Source: Streptomyces sp. NRRL B-1347 (GTDB lineage Bacteria > Actinomycetota > Actinomycetes > Streptomycetales > Streptomycetaceae). From it: 64,000 bases of DNA. The position numbers were made by a program, and so were the translations under genes. Location: contig NZ_JOJM01000043.1 of the NCBI RefSeq assembly GCF_000720325.1, forward strand, positions 1 through 64,000, given 5' to 3'. Of the stretch, positions 51,738 to 63,836 are shown piece after piece (position 1 is the first letter of the stretch; every line of letters begins with the position of its first letter). The notes beneath the pieces are model-generated. The model worked only from the letters and a program-made list of their open reading frames with translations, was not told where the DNA came from and searched no databases.

Positions 51738-52238
51738 GTGGCGAAGAAGCAGAAGAAGTCGCAGACGGGCGGCACCCCGGCGACGGTGGCCCTCACGGGT
51801 GCGGGCGTCGCCTTCACCCTCCACGCGTACGACCACGACCCGTCCCACCCCTCGTACGGCGACGAGGCCGCTGAGGCGATGGGCGTGTCCCCCGACCGCG
51901 TCTTCAAGACCCTGGTCGCCGAGGTCGACGGCGAGCTGACGGTGGCCGTCGTGCCGGTCGCGGGCTCGCTCGACCTCAAGGCCCTGGCGGCGGCGGTCTC
52001 CGGCAAGCGCGCGGTGATGGCGGACCCGGCGGCGGCGGAGCGCACCACGGGGTACGTGCGCGGCGGCATCTCCCCCCTGGGCCAGCGCAAGAAGCTCCGC
52101 ACGGTCCTGGACGACTCGGCGTCGTCCCACGCCACGATCTGCGTCTCGGCGGGCCGCCGGGGCCTGGAGGTGGAGCTCTCCCCCGCCGACCTGACCGCCC
52201 TCACCTCGGCGACGCTGGCACCGATCGGGCGTGATTGA
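51738..52238 (+). CDS. ybaK: Cys-tRNA(Pro)/Cys-tRNA(Cys) deacylase, YbaK family
   Basis: A 166-residue editing enzyme that hydrolyses mischarged tRNA. The fold opens TPATVALTGAGVAFTLHAYDHDP; the conserved Lys is in DRVFKTLVAEVDGELTVAVVPV; KKLRTVLDDSASSHATICVSAGRRGLEVELSPADL ends it. GTG at 51738 has AGGCGAA upstream; an earlier ATG at 51705 would add 11 residues. It lies 46 nt after the Lon-N gene and just before the putative bL37 gene, so both relate to translation. Confidence 0.9.
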   Translation: MAKKQKKSQTGGTPATVALTGAGVAFTLHAYDHDPSHPSYGDEAAEAMGVSPDRVFKTLVAEVDGELTVAVVPVAGSLDLKALAAAVSGKRAVMADPAAAERTTGYVRGGISPLGQRKKLRTVLDDSASSHATICVSAGRRGLEVELSPADLTALTSATLAPIGRD

Positions 52239-52278
52239 CCCCTCGACGCCCTCGCGATCCTCGACTAGGACCACACCC

Positions 52279-52353
52279 ATGTCGAAGAAAACGAGAAAGC
52301 GGAAGTGGCGGGTCAGGAAATCCAGGTCGAACCACGGCCGCCGCCCGGCCTGA
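52279..52353 (+). CDS. Probable ribosomal protein bL37 (24 residues)
   Basis: A 25-codon frame from ATG at 52279 to TGA at 52353 encodes MSKKTRKRKWRVRKSRSNHG followed by RRPA. Half of the residues are Lys or Arg, with no acidic residue, as expected of a ribosomal peptide. The composition and NHGRRP end resemble the 24-residue bL37 found in mycobacterial ribosomes. AGGA lies about 11 nt upstream. It follows the tRNA-editing gene by 40 nt. The match is from memory; a chance frame of this make-up is unlikely but not excluded. Confidence 0.7.
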   Translation: MSKKTRKRKWRVRKSRSNHGRRPA

Positions 52354-52362
52354 GCCGGAGAA

Positions 52363-52450
52363 TTTCAGCCCCTCCGGCGATTGAGGAGCGGGGGTCTGGG
52401 GGCGGAGCCTCCAGGATCGGGAAGGGGCGGGCCAGGGGCGCGCCGCGAGG
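52363..52450 (+). repeat. Dispersed intergenic repeat after the putative bL37 gene
   Basis: TTTCAGCCCCTCCGGCGATT, GGGGGTCTGGGGGCGGAGCC, GGGAAGGGGCGGGCCAGGGG and CGCCGCGAGG, a variant copy of the family, ending at the stop of the convergent gene. Confidence 0.75.
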
Positions 52451-52451
52451 C

Positions 52452-53108
52452 TCAGGCCTGCTCCTGCCCCGCCCCGTAGGAAGAGAACGGCTCCGGATCC
52501 CGGGGCCCGAACAGCGCCGTGAGCACGAGGTGCACGATCATCGCGGCGACGGGCCAGGCGAGCAGCACCCCCTTGGCGTTCAGCTCCATCGGCGCGTCGA
52601 AGACGACACCGCGGCCGACGGACTTGGCATGCGCCACCACATCCGTGTCGGGCCCGAGCCACACGCCCACCTTCCAGGCGAGCACCGCGCCGAGGAGCGC
52701 TCCGGCGGCGAGCCCGACGACCAGCGGGATGCCGCCCCTGCGCCGGACGAGGAAGACGACGAGCGCGCTGAGGAAGCCGAACGCGAGCCCCAGCAGGGTG
52801 AACGTTCCGTCGACCCCGATGGCCTGCTCCCCCTCGGTGTCCTTGAGGTAGACCGCCTGCTTGTCGGCGATCAGCGGCACCCGGGGCGCCAGCCACAGCC
52901 ACAGCAGCCCGAGCAGCACGCCGCTCACCGCCACCGCGGCCGCGACCACCGCGGCCTGCCCGATCTCACGCTTCATCCCGGGCTCGCCCTCCTCGTGCCA
53001 GGTGTCGGCCCCGGATCCCGGCGCGTGCGCGGACGTCTGCGGCGCCTGCCAGGGATCGTGCTCGGGCTCGTGCTGCGGCGGTTGGGAGGGTGTCAGCGGT
53101 GCGGTCAC
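52452..53108 (-). CDS. Integral membrane protein (DUF2567-like)
   Basis: A 218-residue protein. A Pro/His-rich soluble start of about 45 residues is followed by four membrane helices (about 52-72, 100-118, 124-144, 185-205) with GVDGTFTLLGLAFGFLSALVVFLV, and an acidic end. GTG at 53106-53108 or ATG at 53112-53114 are equally weak starts. Topology and spacing recall DUF2567, which I state with caution. Function unknown. Confidence 0.7.
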   Translation of the reverse strand: MTAPLTPSQPPQHEPEHDPWQAPQTSAHAPGSGADTWHEEGEPGMKREIGQAAVVAAAVAVSGVLLGLLWLWLAPRVPLIADKQAVYLKDTEGEQAIGVDGTFTLLGLAFGFLSALVVFLVRRRGGIPLVVGLAAGALLGAVLAWKVGVWLGPDTDVVAHAKSVGRGVVFDAPMELNAKGVLLAWPVAAMIVHLVLTALFGPRDPEPFSSYGAGQEQA

Positions 53109-53174
53109 GCACACATGGTGCCAGCTCTGCCTGAGAACCGCAGAACCGCGCCACCGGACGGACGCGGGACCCAG

Positions 53175-53996
53175 TCAGCGCACGGCCGCGCGCCGGTAGG
53201 CCCACGTGGCGACGGTGAGCGAGACCACGCCGACCACCGCGCAGACCCCGAGGTCGAGCAGCACGACGCCCCAGTCGGGGTCGCCGCGGAAGGTCCGGGC
53301 GAGCGCCTCGACGCCGTACGTGGACGGCAGCAGGTCGCGCGCGTACTGGAGGAGGCCAGGCATCCGCTCGGCCGGGAGCACGCCGAGCAGGAGCGCCGCC
53401 GACATGCCCATCTGGCCGAGCAGCGTGGCCAGTTCCGGCCGGGGCGCGAGCAGTCCGAGGGCGGCGCCGAGCCCGGCGAGCGCGGCACCGGCGAGCGGGA
53501 TCACCGCGGCGAGCACCCACAGATGGGTCAGCGGCAGGCCGAAGAGCCCGCAGCCGACGACCGCCGTGACGATGGTGCCGGGCACCGTGAAGGAGGCGTA
53601 GGCGGCGGCCGCGCCGAGCACCACGGCGGCGGGCGGCACGGGCAGCGTGGCGTAGTGGTCGAGCCCGCCGTCGCCGCGCAGCTGGCCGAAGTACTGGGCG
53701 AGCAGGTTCAGCGCGACGAAGGCCACGACGAGGACGGACGAGCCGGCCACGACCGCGTGGGCCTCGCTGCCGCCGTCCACGACCCCGCGCATCAGGATCA
53801 TGATGCCGACCGACTGGAAGGTGGCGACGAAGAGCAGCGGGATGCGCGCGACCCGGGCCCGCGACAGCTGCGCGCGGTAGACCGCGGCGAGCGCGGGAAG
53901 CATCCGGGCCCGCGGGCCCAGCGGCGCCGCCACGTCCACCGCCGCCGCGCGGTCGTCCTCGGCCCGGATCACGGCCTCCAGGGGAACGGCACTCAA
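53175..53996 (-). CDS. ABC-2 type exporter permease
   Basis: A 273-residue permease. The N-terminal soluble part is followed by six helices, with IPLLFVATFQSVGIMILM, YFGQLRGDGGLDHYATLPVPP and LAPRPELATLLGQMGMSAALLLGVLPAERMP typical of daunorubicin-type (DrrB-like) membrane subunits. The start is TTG at 53994-53996 with GGAAGG 8 nt upstream; another TTG at 54023 is weaker. It lies 46 nt after the ATPase gene. Substrate unknown. Confidence 0.87.
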   Translation of the reverse strand: MSAVPLEAVIRAEDDRAAAVDVAAPLGPRARMLPALAAVYRAQLSRARVARIPLLFVATFQSVGIMILMRGVVDGGSEAHAVVAGSSVLVVAFVALNLLAQYFGQLRGDGGLDHYATLPVPPAAVVLGAAAAYASFTVPGTIVTAVVGCGLFGLPLTHLWVLAAVIPLAGAALAGLGAALGLLAPRPELATLLGQMGMSAALLLGVLPAERMPGLLQYARDLLPSTYGVEALARTFRGDPDWGVVLLDLGVCAVVGVVSLTVATWAYRRAAVR

Positions 53997-54042
53997 CGGA
54001 CAACCTTCCTGCAGACGTCCCAACGCTTCACGGCTCGGTCCC

Positions 54043-55080
54043 TCACGCCTTCACCAGTCCGTCCCCGCCGCGCCCGCCGAGGGCCAGGTACACGTCCTCC
54101 AGGCTGGGCGTGGCCAGCGTGAAGTCGTCGAGCGCGGCGAAGGCGCTGCCGCCGGTGACCGCCGCGACGGCCGCCCTGGCCTCCTCCGGCGCGAGCCGCA
54201 GCGTCCAGCGGCGCCCGGACTCGACGGCCGACGAGCGCAGCGCGGCGACCTCCGGGACGTCGACGGGCGCCCGCTCCCGCCACACGAGCTCCACCCGCAC
54301 CTCGCCCGCGACCTTCTCCTTCAGACCGGTGGGCGTGTCGCAGGCGATGACCTTGCCGTGGTCGAGCACGGCGACGCGGTCGAGCACGGTCTCGGCCTCG
54401 ATGACGTTGTGGGTGACGAGCAGGACGGTCGTGCCGTGCTCCGCGCGCCGCCGGTCGACCGCGCTCCACACCGCGCGCCGCGCGACCGGGTCCATGCCGG
54501 TCGTCGGCTCGTCGAGCACGAGCAGCTGCCGCTCCCCGACAAGCGCGGTGGCGAAGCAGGCGAGCCTGCGCTGGCCGCCGGAGAGCTTCTTCAGGGGGCG
54601 GGATGCGAGCTCGGTGAGCCCGAGCTCGTCGAGGACGTCGTCGCGCTGGGCCCGGGCCCGGACCGTGTCGAGGCCGCGCAGGCGCGCGGTGGTCTCGACG
54701 GCGAGGGAGACGGTCAGCTCGTCGAGCGCGGTCGACTCCTGGCCGAGGTAGGCGAGCAGCCGCGCGGCCCGCTCGGGGTGGCGCACGATGTCGTGGCCGA
54801 GCACCTCGACGCTGCCGCTGTCGGGGCGCATGAGGCCGGTCAGCTGGCGTACGAGGGTGGACTTGCCGGCGCCGTTGGGCCCGAGGAGGCCGAAGATCTC
54901 GCCGCGGCCCACCCGGATGTCGACGCCGTCGCTGGCGCGCACCTCGGGCGTGGCGGGCCTGCCGCGCCGGCCCCGGGCGGCGGGATAGACCTTGACCAGA
55001 TCGCGCACCGCGCAGACGGCATCGCTGCCGTGCCCCTGCCGGAGCCCCCCTCGGACTGCCTGTGCCGCGCGCGTACTCAC
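54043..55080 (-). CDS. ABC exporter ATP-binding protein
   Basis: A 345-residue ATPase. Walker A GLLGPNGAGKST, Q-loop AYLGQEST, signature LSGGQRRL, Walker B LLVLDEPTTGMDP and switch His in LVTHNVIEAE are intact. A DrrA-like C-terminal domain of about 90 residues (VELVWRERAPVDVPEVAAL...) follows. With the next gene it forms a two-gene exporter, possibly for a drug, lipid or peptide. GTG start at 55080 has no clear ribosome site. Confidence 0.92.
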   Translation of the reverse strand: MSTRAAQAVRGGLRQGHGSDAVCAVRDLVKVYPAARGRRGRPATPEVRASDGVDIRVGRGEIFGLLGPNGAGKSTLVRQLTGLMRPDSGSVEVLGHDIVRHPERAARLLAYLGQESTALDELTVSLAVETTARLRGLDTVRARAQRDDVLDELGLTELASRPLKKLSGGQRRLACFATALVGERQLLVLDEPTTGMDPVARRAVWSAVDRRRAEHGTTVLLVTHNVIEAETVLDRVAVLDHGKVIACDTPTGLKEKVAGEVRVELVWRERAPVDVPEVAALRSSAVESGRRWTLRLAPEEARAAVAAVTGGSAFAALDDFTLATPSLEDVYLALGGRGGDGLVKA

Positions 55081-55208
55081 GAAGGACGAGGGTACGGGGT
55101 CGGCCGGGCGGCGGGGCGCGCGGGGCGGGCCTCACGCGTCCGTCCGGGCGCGTCCCGAGCCCCTGGGGGGTGTTTATCCAGCCCTCGCCCAGGGCCCCGC
55201 GAAGCCCC

Positions 55209-56429
55209 TCATTCCCCGGCAGGCACGTGCTCCGCGGCGGTACGAACGTCGATTTCCCGCCAGAATCCGGCACGGATCGCATACCGGTCGTGCTCGTCGA
55301 TCTGGTCGTCCTTGTGGGCGAGCAGCCCGAAGCGGGCGGCGTACCGCAGCAGTTCGCCGTCGATGCGGTGCGGGATGCGCGGGTACATCGTGGACAGCTT
55401 CTGCAGGTTGTGCTGCTCGGGCAGGCGGGCCATCCAGCGGCGCGCGAAGACCTGCCCGACCTCGTACGGGTCGCCGCCGACGGTGGTGATGTCCTCCTCG
55501 CGGTCGGCCCAGCGCTGCTCGGCCGTGGTGAGCTGGGCGAGCGTGGGCAGCGCTGCGGCCTCGGCGGGCTCGGCCGGGACGGCGGGGCGGTCGACCCAGC
55601 CCTTGTCCGACGACCAGCGCAGGGTCGCGCTGGTGTGCTCCCGGCCGGCCTGGACCGGGCCGGGGCCGCGCAGTGCGGCGAGGTCCTTGGGGGTGGGGAC
55701 GCCCTTGGCGGCCCGGTCGCCGTTCTCCTGGGCGCGCGGCGACGCGGCCGCGTGCTCGGCCGCGGGCTGCTCGGCGGCGTCCGCGGGAGCGGTGGCGAGG
55801 GCGGACTCGGGCAGCGGCGCGGAGAGGATCGCGGCGATCTCGGGCCGGGGCGCGGGCGGTGGCGCGCAGACGCCGCCGAGCTCCTTGGCGCGGACGGCCT
55901 TGGTGATCCAGGCGCGGTCGAGGACGCGCCGCTCGTCGGCCTCGGCGACGAGGTCCTCGGACTGGTTGTAGTCGCCGTCGGCGGCCTGGACGGCCCAGAG
56001 GTGGACGGCGACGCCGTGCTCCTTGGCGGCCATCATGCCGGGCAGCAGATCGCCGTCGCCGGTGACGAGCACGACGTCGGAGCAGGCGCGGTTGCGGGCC
56101 AGCTCCGTCAGCTCGGCGTGCATGGCGGCGTCCACGCCCTTCTGCGCCCACCGCCCGTCGCTGCGGGTCAGCGCGCCCAGGCGGACGGTCACCCGCGGCA
56201 TGACGCGCAGCCTGCGGTGCTCCGGCTGCGGCACGCGGTCGGGTGCGCCGTCGAACCAGTAGATGCGGAGCAGGGGCCGCTCGGTATCGGACTCGGCGCG
56301 CTCGCGCAGGCCCTGGATGAGCGCGGTGTGGTCAACGGTGATCCTGGACCGGGACGGTTCTCCCGCGAGGAGGCTCGCGGCGGCTCCCAGCAGATACCCG
56401 GCGTCCACCAGGACGACGCAGCGGTCCAC
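55209..56429 (-). CDS. NYN-domain (PIN-like) protein
   Basis: A 406-residue protein. The N-terminal NYN fold (about 1-175) has the acidic residues of PIN-like nucleases: CVVLVDAGYLLG, KGVDAAMHAEL and VLVTGDGDLLPGM. A Pro/Ala-rich linker (about 180-280) leads to a C-terminal domain (GGDPYEVGQVFARRWMARL... to RAGFWREIDV) that looks like a winged helix. A role in RNA cleavage is inferred from the fold. I chose GTG at 56427-56429 for its GAGGG spacing; GTG at 56438 would add three residues. Confidence 0.82.
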   Translation of the reverse strand: MDRCVVLVDAGYLLGAAASLLAGEPSRSRITVDHTALIQGLRERAESDTERPLLRIYWFDGAPDRVPQPEHRRLRVMPRVTVRLGALTRSDGRWAQKGVDAAMHAELTELARNRACSDVVLVTGDGDLLPGMMAAKEHGVAVHLWAVQAADGDYNQSEDLVAEADERRVLDRAWITKAVRAKELGGVCAPPPAPRPEIAAILSAPLPESALATAPADAAEQPAAEHAAASPRAQENGDRAAKGVPTPKDLAALRGPGPVQAGREHTSATLRWSSDKGWVDRPAVPAEPAEAAALPTLAQLTTAEQRWADREEDITTVGGDPYEVGQVFARRWMARLPEQHNLQKLSTMYPRIPHRIDGELLRYAARFGLLAHKDDQIDEHDRYAIRAGFWREIDVRTAAEHVPAGE

Positions 56430-56741
56430 GCGATCCACCCTCTTTCCAGGTTGCCCGGCTTGCCCGGCCTTGCCCGAAAGCTCCCCACGGGTGCCCCGAA
56501 CGGTCTCACAGGTGCACGGCCGCGGACCTGCGGTCCTGGGGGTCACTTCGGGTTCGCTTCGAGTCTGCCCGACCTCGCGGAGGTTAACGGCTCGAAACTC
56601 GATCTTCGGCGTGGCGTATCCGCTCCGTACCCTCCGGCAGCCCCTATTACGCACGGTGAGTGCCCGAAATGCGGGATAGTCACGCATATGTGAGTCTGGT
56701 CGCGTCCTGGCCCCCCGATCCTTCGCAGGAGGAAGATCAAT
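56430..56741. other. Divergent promoter region, no gene seen
   Basis: A 312-nt gap between the NYN gene and the 56-residue gene. It is AT-richer near 56570-56700 and includes TTACGCACGGTGAG and GGGATAGTCACGCATATG, where promoters are likely. No hairpin or reading frame is convincing. Confidence 0.5.
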
Positions 56742-56912
56742 ATGGCCAAGAACAAGAACCGCGACCGGAACCAGAAGGCCGGCGCCCAGGCCGAGCGCGG
56801 TCAGCAGCAGGCGCAGCAGTCCGCGATGGAGGCCCAGGCGAAGTCCGCGGCCGAGGCGAACCCGGGCGATGTCGCCCGCAAGCACCGCGAGCGCCGCTTC
56901 GGCCACAACTGA
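56742..56912 (+). CDS. Small hydrophilic conserved-type protein
   Basis: A 56-residue protein from ATG 56742 with a very strong AGGAGG ribosome site 9 nt upstream. It starts MAKNKNRDRNQKAGAQAERG, has a Gln/Ala-rich middle likely to be helical and ends KHRERRFGHN. It is followed by a strong terminator, so it is a single-gene unit. No family function known to me; basic, Gln-rich composition suggests nucleic-acid or ribosome contact at most. Confidence 0.85.
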   Translation: MAKNKNRDRNQKAGAQAERGQQQAQQSAMEAQAKSAAEANPGDVARKHRERRFGHN

Positions 56913-56931
56913 CGCGGGCTCAGGCACACCT

Positions 56932-56962
56932 GAGGGGCGCACCCGATGCGGGTGCGCCCCTC
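56932..56962. terminator. Terminator shared by the small gene and dnaE
   Basis: GAGGGGCGCACCCG (56932-56945), loop ATG, CGGGTGCGCCCCTC (56949-56962): a perfect 14-bp stem between convergent stops. Confidence 0.88.
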
Positions 56963-56993
56963 GGCCGTGCCGTGCCCCGGGAGGGCGAGCCGG

Positions 56994-60536
<3,543 letters not shown>

Positions 60537-60716
60537 GGCTTTGGCCTCCAACGGAAACACTCGGCGACAGGCTGCGAACAGTCTGGGGGGACAGCGGGGA
60601 AGTCTAGTCCGGGTCACTGACAGCCGAGCGGCACTCAGGAGTACGGTCGGGCGTTGGAAGAGGGCAGGGGGCACGGAACACCTGTCCCGCATGTCAGTAC
60701 CAGGAGGCACCCCGCG

Positions 60717-62069
60717 ATGTCGGTCCCGCAGCCCACCGCCGAGCAGCGCGGCGAGGAGATCCTCGCCGTCTTCGGCACCGCTTTCGGCGAGCTGCTCGCC
60801 GCCGACCCCGCGGCGTTCCGGGTGAAGTTCCGGAAGATGGCGGCGTCCGCCTTCGCGTTCTACCGGGGCACGGCCGGCCTCTTCTACCACGACCTGGAGC
60901 GCGAGCAGGCCGGGCGCGACGGCGAGGGGACGCACAGCGGTCCCTACCTGGACGACCGCACGGGCCGGGTGTGGATCCACGGCGACCTGCACGCGGAGAA
61001 CTTCGGCACGTACATGGACTCCCAGGGCCGCCTGATCTTCAACGTGAACGACTTCGACGAGGCGTACGTGGGCCCCTTCACCTGGGACCTCAAGCGCTTC
61101 GCCGCCTCGCTCGCCCTGATCGGCTACACCAAGGCGCTCAGCGACGAGCAGATCACCGGCCTGGTGCGGACGTACGCGGCGGCCTACCGCGGCCGGATCC
61201 ACGACCTGGCCACGGGCGCCAAGAGCGAGGAGGTGCCGCCGTTCACCCTGGACACCGCCCAGGGCCCGCTGCTCGGCGCGCTGCGCGCCGCCCGCTCGCT
61301 GACCCGCTTCGAGCTCCTGGACTCGATGACGGAGATCCGCGACTTCGAGCGCCGCTTCGCGCCGGGGGGCGGCTCCATCGAGCTGGACGCCGCCACGCGC
61401 TACAAGGTCCTCGCGGCCTTCGACGGCTATCTGGAGACGCTCCCGGAGTCCTCCCTGACCCGCCCGGACTCGTACCGCGTCAAGGACGTGGTGGGCCGCC
61501 GCGGCATCGGCATCGGCTCGGCCGGGCTGCCCTCGTACAACATCCTCCTGGAGGGCAACAGCGACGCGCTGGAGAACGACGTCGTGATCTACCTCAAGCA
61601 GGCCCAGACCCCGGCCGTCTCGCGGCACGTCACGGACGCCTCGATCCGCGAGTACTTCCAGCACGAGGGCCACCGCACGGTCATCTCGCAGCGCGCCCTG
61701 CAGGCGCACGCCGACCCCTGGCTCGGCTGGACCGAGCTGGACGGGGCGGGCCAGCTCGTCGCCGAGGTGTCGCCGTACGCGGTCGACCTGGACTGGTCGG
61801 ACATCGACGACCCGGAGGAGATCGCCGCGGTGGTCGCCGACCTGGGCCGGGCCACCGCCACGATGCACGCGGCGGCGGACGACGAGAGCGGCCACTCGGA
61901 CCTGGTGCCGTTCTCCACGGAGCGGGCGATCGACGCCGCGATCGCGGCCGACGAGGAGGGCTTCGCGGACCTCCTGGTGGACTTCGCCCACGCGTACGGC
62001 GCCCGCGCGCGTGCCGACCACCAGATCTTCGTCGACCTGTTCCGCAACGGCCGGATACCGGGGCTGTAG
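60717..62069 (+). CDS. DUF2252 kinase-like-fold protein
   Basis: A 450-residue cytoplasmic protein. RTGRVWIHGDLHAENFGTY (HGDLHAENF at 88-96) and FNVNDFDEAYVGPF (NDFD at 111-114) are the catalytic-loop and metal motifs shared with aminoglycoside and choline kinases. Later blocks are RRGIGIGSAGLPSYNILLEG and DVVIYLKQAQ. ATG at 60717 has GGAGG 10 nt upstream. Phosphotransfer to a small molecule is possible; the substrate is not known. It is divergent from dnaE. Confidence 0.88.
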   Translation: MSVPQPTAEQRGEEILAVFGTAFGELLAADPAAFRVKFRKMAASAFAFYRGTAGLFYHDLEREQAGRDGEGTHSGPYLDDRTGRVWIHGDLHAENFGTYMDSQGRLIFNVNDFDEAYVGPFTWDLKRFAASLALIGYTKALSDEQITGLVRTYAAAYRGRIHDLATGAKSEEVPPFTLDTAQGPLLGALRAARSLTRFELLDSMTEIRDFERRFAPGGGSIELDAATRYKVLAAFDGYLETLPESSLTRPDSYRVKDVVGRRGIGIGSAGLPSYNILLEGNSDALENDVVIYLKQAQTPAVSRHVTDASIREYFQHEGHRTVISQRALQAHADPWLGWTELDGAGQLVAEVSPYAVDLDWSDIDDPEEIAAVVADLGRATATMHAAADDESGHSDLVPFSTERAIDAAIAADEEGFADLLVDFAHAYGARARADHQIFVDLFRNGRIPGL

Positions 62070-62180
62070 GGGGCCGTCCCGTCCGGTGGGGCCCAGGGTT
62101 CCTCCGTGACACACCCCCTGTGATTCACAGGGACCCTTTAGGGATGCCTTACGACGGCTCATGGCACACTCGCTTGCGCG

Positions 62181-62870
62181 ATGGACATACTCGGGACCCA
62201 GATGAGAGTGGTGCGCGCGGCACTGTTCACGGCATTCGTCGTGCTGCTGTCCGCCGCGTCGCACATCCTGCTGTCCCGGGCCCCGCTGCCGCTGACCACC
62301 TGCCTGGGGATCACGGCCGTCGTCTACGTCATCGCGTACGCCCTGGCCGGACGGGAGCGCGGCTTCGGCAAGATCGCCGCGCTCCTCGTCCCGCTGGAGC
62401 TCGCCGCCGACACGGTCTTCACCACCGGCCAGCACGTCTGCTACGGCCAGGCGGGCGGCCCGGTCGCGGGCCCGCTGCGCTCCTTCGGCGTCGACGTCCT
62501 GTGCGGCGGCGGCGACGTGGGCACCCCGCTGGCCCGGATGGCGGGCGGCGAGCAGCTGCACGGCGCCGCCGCGCTGCTCGCCGACGCCGACCCGGCCGCG
62601 GCCTGGCTGCTGCTCGCCACGCACGTCGGCGTCGGCCTCGCCGCCGCCGCCTGGCTGCACCGGGGCGAGCGCGCCATCGCCCAGCTCCTGCGCGCCGTGG
62701 CCGCGGCCACCTTCCGGCCGCTCCTGATCGCCCTCGCCGTGGTGACCGGCAGAACCGCTCCGGGGCAGCGCGCGCCGCGGCCCGTGCTCCGGGCCCGGGC
62801 GGCGCGCACCCGGCTCCTCGTGCACTGCGTGGGACGGCGTGGACCGCCGTACTCGGCCGCTCTCGCCTGA
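62181..62870 (+). CDS. Hypothetical membrane protein
   Basis: A 229-residue protein with helices at about 10-30, 36-55, 65-80, 142-162 and 170-188, and a basic tail (RAPRPVLRARAARTRLLVHCVGRRG). No family is recognised. The start at 62181 lacks a good ribosome site; ATG at 62202 is possible. It lies just before the DsbA-like gene, so a shared transcript is likely. The 62070-62180 gap holds nothing else. Confidence 0.65.
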   Translation: MDILGTQMRVVRAALFTAFVVLLSAASHILLSRAPLPLTTCLGITAVVYVIAYALAGRERGFGKIAALLVPLELAADTVFTTGQHVCYGQAGGPVAGPLRSFGVDVLCGGGDVGTPLARMAGGEQLHGAAALLADADPAAAWLLLATHVGVGLAAAAWLHRGERAIAQLLRAVAAATFRPLLIALAVVTGRTAPGQRAPRPVLRARAARTRLLVHCVGRRGPPYSAALA

Positions 62871-62913
62871 GTACGCACGTCCCCGCCCTTTCCCACACCT
62901 ACGGAGCACCTCC

Positions 62914-63732
62914 ATGAGCAAGCGCAACAGCCAGGCCGCCAAGCAGGCCGCCCGCGAGCGGATCCGCGCCCAGCAGGAGGCCGAGCGCCAGCGCGAGAAG
63001 CGCAAGCGGTCGGTCATCGTCGGCGCGTCCATCGTCGGCGTCCTCGCCATCGCCGGCGGCATCAGCTACGCCGTCGTCCAGAACAACAAGCCCGGCTACT
63101 GGGACGAGGCGAAGGATCAGAAGCTGGTCAAGCCCGCCAACACCACCGGCAAGGACGGCACGACGATCATCGTCGGCAAGGCCAGCGCCAAGAAGACCCT
63201 GAAGGTCTACGAGGACCCGCGCTGCCCGATCTGCGCCAGCTTCGAGCAGGCCGTCGGCCCGACCGTCGAGAAGGACCTCAAGGACGGCAAGTACAAGGTC
63301 CAGTTCGTCGGCGCCACCTTCCTCGACAACAACTTCCCGGGCGAGGGCTCCCGCAACGCGATGAGCGCGCTCGGCGCCGCCCTGAACGTCTCCCCGGACG
63401 CCTTCCTCGCCTACAAGAAGGCGCTGTACTCCGCCGACAACCACCCGGCCGAGTCGGACGACAAGTTCAAGGACGACGCGTACCTGCTGAAGATCGCCAA
63501 CGAGGTGCCCGAGCTCAAGAAGAGCGCGGCCTTCAAGAAGGCGGTCAACGCCGGCACGTACGACCGCTGGGCCCTGGCGATGTCGGACGCCTTCGGCGAC
63601 AACAAGGACGGCGTCGAGGGCACCCCGGCCTTCGTCATGAACGGCAAGCAGCTCAAGGGCGGAGACGGCCGGAACGCGCCGATGACGCCCGAGGACTTCA
63701 ACAAGGCCGTGAACAAGGAACTGAAGGCCTGA
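62914..63732 (+). CDS. Membrane-anchored DsbA-like thiol oxidoreductase, second copy
   Basis: A 272-residue protein with a basic, coiled-coil-like start (1-31), one membrane helix (about 33-54) and an extracellular thioredoxin-fold DsbA domain. The active site is CPIC (104-107) in YEDPRCPICASFE; the cis-Pro loop is VEGTPAFVMNGKQ. Unlike the copy at 33609-34391 it has no other cysteines. ATG at 62914 has GGAG upstream. It probably oxidises exported proteins. Confidence 0.88.
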   Translation: MSKRNSQAAKQAARERIRAQQEAERQREKRKRSVIVGASIVGVLAIAGGISYAVVQNNKPGYWDEAKDQKLVKPANTTGKDGTTIIVGKASAKKTLKVYEDPRCPICASFEQAVGPTVEKDLKDGKYKVQFVGATFLDNNFPGEGSRNAMSALGAALNVSPDAFLAYKKALYSADNHPAESDDKFKDDAYLLKIANEVPELKKSAAFKKAVNAGTYDRWALAMSDAFGDNKDGVEGTPAFVMNGKQLKGGDGRNAPMTPEDFNKAVNKELKA

Positions 63733-63769
63733 TCAGGAGCTATCACGCAAGCGCAGTAGACGACTTGTG

Positions 63770-63806
63770 AAAGAGCGGGCGAACTTTTCGAGGGCGCCCG
63801 CTCTTT
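63770..63806. terminator. Terminator after the second DsbA-like gene
   Basis: AAAGAGCGGGCG (63770-63781), 13-nt loop, CGCCCGCTCTTT (63795-63806): a perfect 12-bp stem ending in three T residues. Confidence 0.88.
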
Positions 63807-63836
63807 CGGCGCTACCGGTCCGTAGGGTGCCTCCTC

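Noticed and set aside
60537..63062. Upstream extension of the dnaE frame by about 840 codons
   Set aside because: The extension lacks motifs and lies over the DUF2252 and membrane genes on the other strand; dnaE has a proper start with GGAGG at 60536.
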